Below, one piece after another: positions 58,773-64,000 of a stretch of 64,000 bases of DNA. Each line of letters begins with the position of its first letter. Position 1 is the stretch's first letter. The translations under genes were made by a program, and so were the position numbers. Source of the DNA: Thiemannella venezuelensis (GTDB lineage Bacteria; Actinomycetota; Actinomycetes; Streptosporangiales; Streptosporangiaceae); contig NZ_JACHJJ010000015.1 in assembly GCF_014203605.1 (NCBI RefSeq), positions 62,001 to 126,000 on the forward strand, read 5' to 3'. Under the pieces are notes generated by a model. That model saw nothing but the letters and a program-made list of their open reading frames with translations. It was not told the origin of the DNA and made no database searches.

Positions 58773-59870
58773 TCAGAGCGGCGGGGTGAAGGCCCAGCCC
58801 CCGGCGATCAGGGCGTCGACCGCGGCGACGGCCTGCTCCAGCCGCGCGTCCGGTGACCCGGACACCACCAGATGCGGCAGGCCCCGCGCGGCCAGCTCCT
58901 CGCGGAAGCGGGAGTCCATCCGGTGCCGGACGGACTCGCCGTCGCGCCATCCGTCCTGCTCGAAGGGCACGTCCTCCACCGAGGTGTGGATCCACAGGTC
59001 GTGCCGGGCACGCGGATGCACCGTCCCCGGCGTGCCCAGATAGCGCTCGTGCCACAGCGCGGTGGCGAACGCGTCGGTGTCGCACACGAGCAGGGGGGAG
59101 CCGGCGCGGGCGGCGGCGTCCTCCCAGAGCAGCTGCCGCTCGGCGATCACCGTGAACTCCGCGGACTCCCACTCCAGGTCGTCGAGCCAGGGCTCCGGCA
59201 GGCCGGCGGCCTTGGCGCGGCGCCGGGCCAGGGCGAGCTTCTCCTCGCAGTACGTCCTGCCGTACTCGGGCACCCACCGGGTCTGCGCCCACGGCCCGCC
59301 CCTGGCGGCGTAGCGGGCGGCCAGGTCCCTGGCCAGGGTCGTGGTTCCGCTGGACTCCGCTCCGACGACGACCACCCGGCGGGCCAGGTGGGCGCGGACC
59401 GCCGGGGAGAGCCACCGCCAGCACGCGACCGGGTGGTCGCGGACCATCGTCCCGCTCACGGGGAACCGCTCCCGGTCCGCGTCGACGCCGACGTGGGCGG
59501 CGCCGAACCGGCGGGCCAGCTCCGGGCCGTACTCCTCGGAGGAGAAGACGGCGTCGACCGCGGGGACCTCGCCGTGCGCGAGGGCGAGCGCGTGCCGGAA
59601 CACCTCGACGTGCGCCGTCCAGATCTCCGGATCGTCGTAGTCGATCTCGACGTCGTCGACCACGGGGGCGATCGTCACCCCGGCCTGCGGGTGGGCCTCC
59701 CGGAGCCAGGCGGCGCGCAGCGCCAGCGGGACGCTCTCCGCGGTCGAGGCGGCGACCACCACGCTCAGCCGGGCGCACCGCGCCGCCGCGGTGTCGATCA
59801 GATGGTGGTGGCCCGCGTGCGGAGGGTAGAACTTGCCGACCACCAGGCCGTGGGCGAAGTCCGCGCTCAT
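58773..59870 (-). CDS. nadR: NadR-like NMN adenylyltransferase / ribosylnicotinamide kinase
   Basis: 365 residues from ATG 59870, overlapping the pnuC stop by 4 bases. Residues 1-~165 are a nucleotidyltransferase with GKFYPPHAGHHHLI (HxGH) and the C-terminal SGTMVRDHP in place of ISxTxxR. Residues ~170-365 are the ribosylnicotinamide-kinase/AAA part, with GAESSGTTTLARDLA where the P-loop should be, lacking the usual Lys (GTT instead of GKS/T). It should turn imported nicotinamide riboside into NMN and then NAD. Coupling to PnuC makes a complete salvage route in two genes. Whether the kinase part still works with the altered loop is open; the change may be family-wide in actinobacteria. Confidence 0.9.
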   Translation of the reverse strand: MSADFAHGLVVGKFYPPHAGHHHLIDTAAARCARLSVVVAASTAESVPLALRAAWLREAHPQAGVTIAPVVDDVEIDYDDPEIWTAHVEVFRHALALAHGEVPAVDAVFSSEEYGPELARRFGAAHVGVDADRERFPVSGTMVRDHPVACWRWLSPAVRAHLARRVVVVGAESSGTTTLARDLAARYAARGGPWAQTRWVPEYGRTYCEEKLALARRRAKAAGLPEPWLDDLEWESAEFTVIAERQLLWEDAAARAGSPLLVCDTDAFATALWHERYLGTPGTVHPRARHDLWIHTSVEDVPFEQDGWRDGESVRHRMDSRFREELAARGLPHLVVSGSPDARLEQAVAAVDALIAGGWAFTPPL

Positions 59871-60508
59871 GCCGCCACCGGGACCGGCCGCGCGGTGAGC
59901 TCCCTGCGCCAGGCCAGCAGGCCCGAGACGCAGAGCACGAGGAAGACGACGTAGAGGGCGCTGGTGAGGTAGAGGCCCTTGTACGCGTAGAGCGGTATGT
60001 AGACCAGGTCGGCCGCGATCCACAGCCACCACGACTCCACCAGCTTGCGGGTCTGCCCGTAGGTGGCCATCAGGGAGAGGGCGGTGGTCAGGGCGTCCCA
60101 GAAGGGCACCGTCGAGTCGGTCCAGGCGGTGAGGGCGAGGGTGAGCGCCGCCGCGGCGGCGGCGCCGGCGCCGGCCAGGACCGCCCACTCGGCGCGCCCG
60201 GTCGCGCGGACCGTCAGCCGGGTCCGGCCCGCGCCGCCGTACCGCCACTGCCACCACCCGTACAGGCCGAGCACGACGTAGACGATCTGCAGGGCCGAGT
60301 CGGCGTAGAGCCCGACGGCCAGGAAGACCAGCCCGAGCAGGGTCACGTTGACGACGCCGATCGGCCAGTTCCAGATGTTCTGCCGGGCCACCAGCCAGAC
60401 GGTGAGGATGCCGGTGGCGAAGCCGAGGAGCTCGGCCCAGCTGGTGGGGGCTCCCGCGATGGTGAAGGCGGGCCGGAGGAGGGGGCCGAGGAATTCAGCG
60501 AGTGTCAC
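59867..60508 (-). CDS. pnuC: Nicotinamide riboside transporter PnuC
   Basis: 213 residues from GTG 60508, with AAGGAGAG upstream. Seven membrane helices of the PnuC/SWEET-like fold: TSWAELLGFATGILTVWLVARQNIWNWPIGVVN, the substrate-site LYGWWQWRYGG (W-x-x-W) and TYGQTRKLVESWWLWIAADLVYIPLYAYKGL. It lets nicotinamide riboside in, where phosphorylation by the coupled nadR product traps it. The ribosome binding site is part of a perfect 25-bp inverted repeat, an operator or an RNA switch. Confidence 0.96.
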   Translation of the reverse strand: MTLAEFLGPLLRPAFTIAGAPTSWAELLGFATGILTVWLVARQNIWNWPIGVVNVTLLGLVFLAVGLYADSALQIVYVVLGLYGWWQWRYGGAGRTRLTVRATGRAEWAVLAGAGAAAAAALTLALTAWTDSTVPFWDALTTALSLMATYGQTRKLVESWWLWIAADLVYIPLYAYKGLYLTSALYVVFLVLCVSGLLAWRRELTARPVPVAA

Positions 60509-60515
60509 GAGCTCT

Positions 60516-60540
60516 CCTTATCGTCCCGATGACGATAAGG
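60516..60540. promoter_or_regulatory. Operator or SD-masking hairpin before pnuC-nadR
   Basis: CCTTATCGTC (60516-60525) and GACGATAAGG (60531-60540) are perfect 10-bp arms with a 5-base centre. Read on the minus strand, the last arm runs into AAGGAGAG, the pnuC Shine-Dalgarno, and TATCGT in the first arm would be a fitting -10 element. Confidence 0.75.
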
Positions 60541-60639
60541 GATTTCCGGGCAGAACGGAACCGGCATCGACGGCATCCGGCGGACGGGAGGCGGGCCGGC
60601 AGGGCCGCGGCGCGATCGGTACCCGGGGCTCCGGCGCCG

Positions 60640-61515
60640 TCAGCGGCGGAAGCGGACCAGGTCGCCGGGGCGGAGCTGGGCGACCGCCGCGAGGTCGGCG
60701 GCGGCGAGGACGGCGACCACCGGATAGCCGCCGGTCGGAGGGTGGTCGGCGAGGAACACGATCGGCTGCCCGTCCGGCGGCACCTGCAGGGCCCCGGCGA
60801 CCATGCCCTCGCTCGGCAGCTCCCCGTTCCTGGCCCGCTCCAGCGCCGGCCCGCGCAGCCGCACGCCGACCCGGTTGCTGTCCTGGCTCACCTCGTACGG
60901 CCCGGCGCACAGGGCCTCCAGAGCCCCCGGGGCGAACCAGTCGTCCCGGGGACCGGGAAGGATCCGCAGCACGGGGGGGCCGGCGGGGCGGGGCGGGGCG
61001 GCGTCCACGGTGATCGGCGGCAGGGCGCGGGTCCGGCCCACGGGCAGGACGTCGCCGGGGGCGAGCGGGGCGGGTCCGAGGCCCGAGAGCGAGTCCGCCG
61101 AGCGGCTGCCCAGGACCGGTGGGACGTCCACGCCGCCCCGGACCGCCAGATAGGTCCGCAGCCCGGTCGCCGGCGTCCCCACCCGCATCCGGCCGCCGGC
61201 CGGGACCCAGAACGGCGCGCACATCCCCGCCCGGGGATCCCGGCCGTCGCCCGGCGCGGGAGCGGGGACGAGCAGTTCGACGGGGCACGGAGCGCCCGCG
61301 AGCGCGACCCACGCCCCGGCGGAGAACCGCAGACCGCACCCGCCGAACGTCAGCTCGATCCCCGCCGCGCCCTCCGGGTTGCCCACCAGGCGGTTGGCCA
61401 GCCGCAGGCTCGGCGCGTCGGCGGCGCCCGAGCGGGGCACACCGAGATGGCCGTACCCGGGGCGGCCCAGATCCTGCACGGTGGCGTACGGCCCCGGCGC
61501 GAGCACCTCGATCAT
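60640..61515 (-). CDS. pxpC: 5-oxoprolinase subunit PxpC
   Basis: 291 residues from ATG 61515; starts up to 61563 are possible and no ribosome site decides. Biotin-dependent-carboxyltransferase-like fold of the PxpC/KipA family: IEVLAPGPYATVQDLGRPGYGHLGVPRSGAAD at the front, then SNRVGVRLRGPAL and SEGMVAGALQVPPDGQPIVFLADHPPTGGYPV. With PxpA and PxpB it forms the ATP-using 5-oxoprolinase that opens pyroglutamate to glutamate, a metabolite-repair step. 94 bp separate it from pxpB, a rather wide gap for this operon. Confidence 0.95.
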   Translation of the reverse strand: MIEVLAPGPYATVQDLGRPGYGHLGVPRSGAADAPSLRLANRLVGNPEGAAGIELTFGGCGLRFSAGAWVALAGAPCPVELLVPAPAPGDGRDPRAGMCAPFWVPAGGRMRVGTPATGLRTYLAVRGGVDVPPVLGSRSADSLSGLGPAPLAPGDVLPVGRTRALPPITVDAAPPRPAGPPVLRILPGPRDDWFAPGALEALCAGPYEVSQDSNRVGVRLRGPALERARNGELPSEGMVAGALQVPPDGQPIVFLADHPPTGGYPVVAVLAAADLAAVAQLRPGDLVRFRR

Positions 61516-61609
61516 GCGGCCGCCGCGCACGGGGGAGCGGCCGCCCGGCGGACCGCGGGACACCCGGCGGGAACCGGGCGGGCACGGGGGCCCGCGGCGG
61601 GGCGGGCGA

Positions 61610-62275
61610 TCATCCGGCGACCGCCCGGAAGCGCACCCGCGTGCCCGGGGCCAGCACGGCCGGCGGATCGGCCGCCGCGTCCCACACCGGCAGCGGCGAG
61701 CGGCCCAGCAGCCGCCAGCCGCCCGGTGAGGCCGAGGGGTAGACCGCGGAGTACGGCCCGGCGATCGCCACCGCCCCGGCGGGCACCGAGGTCCGGGGGG
61801 TGGCCAGCCGCGGCACGTGCAGCACCGGGTCCAGCCCGGTGAGGTAGGCGAAGCCCGGGGCGAACCCCAGCCAGCCCGCCACCAGCTCGCGGCCGGTGTG
61901 CCGGTCGACGACCTCCTGCGCGGTCAGCCCGGTCAGCGCGGCCACCTCGGCGAGGTCGGCGCCGTCGTAGACCACCGGGACCGTCACGGTCCGCTCCGGC
62001 GCGGCGGCCTCCGCGCCGGGGGCGCGCGCCGCAGCGGCCAGGGCGGACAGCCGGGCGCGGATCCCGGCCGGATCCGCGCCCGGCGCGACGACCAGCACGG
62101 TGGCCGGACCGGGAACGATCTCCGTCACCCCGGCGGGCCGGTCGGCCCGCAGCAGCGCGTCCAGCCGGTGCGAGACCTCCAGCGTCCCGGTCTCCACCAG
62201 GAGCCCGTGCTCCCCGGCCCGCCGGATCACGGCCGTCTCTCCGGCCGGACCGCCGCCGACACCCCCCGGGGTCAC
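61610..62275 (-). CDS. pxpB: 5-oxoprolinase subunit PxpB
   Basis: 221 residues from GTG 62275, overlapping the pxpA stop by 4 bases (GTGA). KipI/allophanate-hydrolase-subunit-1 fold: IRRAGEHGLLVETG at the front, then VVYDGADLAEVAALTGLTAQEVVDRHTG and GWLGFAPGFAYLTGLDP, and the end WRLLGRSPLPVWD. It makes the catalytic complex with PxpC and PxpA; in Bacillus the KipI-KipA pair was first seen as a sporulation-kinase inhibitor, but the presence of pxpA supports the enzyme role. Confidence 0.95.
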   Translation of the reverse strand: MTPGGVGGGPAGETAVIRRAGEHGLLVETGTLEVSHRLDALLRADRPAGVTEIVPGPATVLVVAPGADPAGIRARLSALAAAARAPGAEAAAPERTVTVPVVYDGADLAEVAALTGLTAQEVVDRHTGRELVAGWLGFAPGFAYLTGLDPVLHVPRLATPRTSVPAGAVAIAGPYSAVYPSASPGGWRLLGRSPLPVWDAAADPPAVLAPGTRVRFRAVAG

Positions 62276-63036
62276 GCGAAGGCCCTGACGGTCACCCCGG
62301 CCGCGGCGAGACCGTCCCGGACGGCCCGCGCCAGCCGTACGGCCCCCGGGGTGTCGCCGTGCACGCAGATCGAGCGGGCCTCCAGCGGGACCTGGGAGCC
62401 GTCGGCGGCGGTCACGACCCGGGCGGTCGCCATGCGCACGGCCCGGGTCGCGACGGCGTCCGGGTCGTGGATCACCGCGCCGGCCTCGCGCCGGGGGACC
62501 AGCGTCCCGGCGGGGGTGTAGGCGCGGTCGGCGAAGGCCTCGGTGACGGTGGCGACCCCGTGGCGGGCGGCGACCCCGTGGACGGCCGAGCCCGGCAGGG
62601 TGAGCACCGGCAGGCTCCGGTCGTAGCCGGCCACGGCGGCCACGACCGCCTCGGCCTGCCCGGGGTCGCGGCAGATCCGGTTGTAGAGGGCGCCGTGCGG
62701 CTTGACGTAGGAGACCCGCCCGCCCATCGCCCTGGCGATGCCGTCCACCGCCGCCAGCTGGTAGAGCACCTCGGCGCACAGCTCCTCGGGGTCCACCTCC
62801 ATCTCGCGGCGGCCGAACCCGGCCAGGTCCCGGTAGGAGACCTGGGCGCCGATGCGCACGCCCCGGTCGACCGCGGCCGCGCAGGTCCGGCGGATCGTGG
62901 CGGGGTCGCCCGCGTGGAAGCCGCAGGCGACGTTGGCGCTGGTCACCACGTCGAGCAGGGCCTCGTCGTCACCCAGCCGCCAGATGCCGAAACCCTCCCC
63001 GAGGTCGGCGTTGAGGTCGATCTCCCTGTCGGTCAT
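62272..63036 (-). CDS. pxpA: 5-oxoprolinase subunit PxpA (LamB/YcsF family)
   Basis: 254 residues from ATG 63036, with GGTGAGG upstream. Family marks: DLNADLGEGFGIWRLGDD, TSANVACGFHAGDP, GAQVSYRDLAGFGRREM, YVKPHGALYN and ICVHGDTPGAV. It is the first gene of the pxpABC set and follows the conserved gene at 63048 by only 11 bases, so all four are probably one transcript. The complex hydrolyses 5-oxoproline with ATP. Confidence 0.96.
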   Translation of the reverse strand: MTDREIDLNADLGEGFGIWRLGDDEALLDVVTSANVACGFHAGDPATIRRTCAAAVDRGVRIGAQVSYRDLAGFGRREMEVDPEELCAEVLYQLAAVDGIARAMGGRVSYVKPHGALYNRICRDPGQAEAVVAAVAGYDRSLPVLTLPGSAVHGVAARHGVATVTEAFADRAYTPAGTLVPRREAGAVIHDPDAVATRAVRMATARVVTAADGSQVPLEARSICVHGDTPGAVRLARAVRDGLAAAGVTVRAFA

Positions 63037-63047
63037 CGGGGCCTCAC

Positions 63048-64000
63048 CTACAGCGGAGGTTCGTCGGGGATGTCGGCGATGTCGTCGAGGGCGGTGGCGA
63101 GCTCCTCCGGATCGTCGCCGATCCGCTCGGCGATCTCGATCAGCACGTGCAGCACCTCGTGCCGGTCGTGGCCGAGGTCCAGCAGCCGCTGCGCGGCCTC
63201 CCACAGCTGCGGCGGGTCGCCCTCCCACAGGCGGGTGGCGATCTCCTCGTGCCAGGCCAGGTGCTCGTCGTAGTCGAACCGGTCGCGGTCGTCGCCGTGG
63301 TCGATCTCGAGCAGGGTCCGGCGGTCGGTCTCGTCGGCCGGGTTGAGCAGGTCCAGCTTGATCTCGCCGTGCACGCCCTGCAGGAAGGGGAAGGCGAAGA
63401 CCCGCCGGGCCAGCGCCGACAGGTCGCCGTCCGGCAGCAGCCGCTCCACGAGGTCGCGGTCGAGGCCGAAGGTCGTCGGGTCGCGGTAGTTCTCGGCGAA
63501 CTTGGCGGTCGCCTCCCAGATCCCGTCGAGCGTGGCCCGCAGGCCCTCGTCCGCCAGCCCGGTGCGGCGCGCGGCGAAGCGGGCCCAGGCGGACAGGGCG
63601 TACGGCATCGCCTCCTGCTCGGCCGGGCTCAGCATCACCTTGCGCGGCAGCCAGTCGAGCAGGAACGTCTCGCACTTGGTCGGGCTGACCCGCAGGGGCC
63701 GGCCGAAGTCCTGGTCGCAGCCGTAGTCGATGATGTGGTCGGCGCACCGGGAGGCCGCCGACGGGTCCGACAACTGCTCGGCCGCCTCCGAGGAGAGGAA
63801 CTCCGCGCCCAGCATCGCCCGGCGGTCGCGGCTGTAGGGGGCCTCGCTGTGCAGGGGGGCCGGGCGCTTGCGGCCGGGCGGCAGCGCCTTGAGCCGGGAG
63901 CGGGCGAAGGCGTGGTAGGTGCTGTAGCTCTCGCTGACCGGGGCGGTCGTCTTGCGGTCGCCGTACTCCGCCGTGGCCTTCATGGCCGACTCGAGCAGAG
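63048..64000 (-). CDS. Conserved protein, C-terminal part (start outside window), DUF1841-like end
   Basis: The frame is open to the window edge without a convincing start (the first Met, 63983, is in mid-sequence style), so only the last ~317 residues are seen. The N-terminal part is basic and Pro-rich (ALPPGRKRPAPLHSEAPYS); the middle (ADHIIDYGCDQDFGRPLRVSPTKCETFLLDWLPRKV, AWARFAARRTGL) and the end (DYDEHLAWHEEIATRLWEGDPPQ, LGHDRHEVLHVLIEIAERIGDDP) match proteins often annotated as hypothetical, the end like DUF1841. Upstream parts of such proteins may include a SEC-C or plasmid-type domain, not visible here. Function unknown; it leads into pxpA with 11 bases between. Confidence 0.7.
   Translation of the reverse strand, partial: LLESAMKATAEYGDRKTTAPVSESYSTYHAFARSRLKALPPGRKRPAPLHSEAPYSRDRRAMLGAEFLSSEAAEQLSDPSAASRCADHIIDYGCDQDFGRPLRVSPTKCETFLLDWLPRKVMLSPAEQEAMPYALSAWARFAARRTGLADEGLRATLDGIWEATAKFAENYRDPTTFGLDRDLVERLLPDGDLSALARRVFAFPFLQGVHGEIKLDLLNPADETDRRTLLEIDHGDDRDRFDYDEHLAWHEEIATRLWEGDPPQLWEAAQRLLDLGHDRHEVLHVLIEIAERIGDDPEELATALDDIADIPDEPPL

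Overview
The window is about 64 kb of very GC-rich, densely coding actinobacterial chromosome. The pairing lexA / LysM cell-division gene / nrdR / nrdJ, the 10-methyl fatty-acid gene pair, bacterial Ser/Thr kinases with extracytoplasmic sensor domains, ECF41 and TetR regulators and many leaderless genes point to the Actinomycetia, most likely a Streptosporangiaceae-type actinomycete (Streptosporangium, Nonomuraea and relatives). That assignment is inference from gene content and style; there is no rRNA gene in the window. I see no phage, insertion sequence, CRISPR array, tRNA or rRNA.

Layout. 1-1179: 3' part of a membrane Ser/Thr kinase. 1310-3950: oxidoreductase plus methyltransferase pair expected to make 10-methyl branched lipids. 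4048-5496: membrane diguanylate cyclase. 5585-12524: acyl-CoA ligase divergent from a GMC oxidoreductase, two related cytochromes P450 and an epoxide-hydrolase-like enzyme, together a plausible oxidation route for a lipid or terpenoid substrate. 12610-14607: repeat-rich membrane protein. 14792-17432: leucyl-tRNA synthetase behind a leucine leader peptide and attenuator. 17507-19819: two paralogous lipoproteins with a WD40-like relic between them. 19951-24482: MalY-type lyase, secreted GH18 chitinase, XRE-type regulator. 24774-29894: lexA, divergent LysM (ChiZ/DivS-like) gene, then the nrdR-nrdJ unit with two NrdR boxes. 29961-36612 (all minus): arylamine N-acetyltransferase, a two-component system, a membrane serine hydrolase, a cupin and a PLP decarboxylase. 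36747-41525: ECF41 sigma factor, its typical NAD-binding partner gene, a TetR regulator and a fused SDR-alpha/beta-hydrolase under a shared operator. 41580-46011: two small unknown peptides and a translationally coupled kinase plus pseudokinase pair. 46191-51588: membrane proteins and a drug-efflux MFS with a leaderless upstream peptide. 51744-56099: a TPR/membrane protein and a membrane-tethered double CbbX-type AAA+ ATPase. 56245-58705: AlkZ/YcaQ-like winged-helix protein, LysR regulator, AhpD-like protein. 58773-60508: nadR-pnuC nicotinamide riboside salvage. 60640-64000: pxpCBA 5-oxoprolinase operon behind a partial conserved gene.

Regulation. About a dozen genes have a TANNNT -10 element ending 6-7 nt before the start codon and no ribosome binding site, the signature of leaderless mRNAs. 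Twice a perfect hairpin serving as terminator of one gene overlaps or abuts the promoter of the next. The strongest candidates for undescribed biology are the pseudokinase-kinase receptor pair with its neighbouring small peptides, the TPR plus tandem AAA+ membrane module, the leaderless leucine attenuator of leuS, and the leaderless uORF coupled to the efflux pump.
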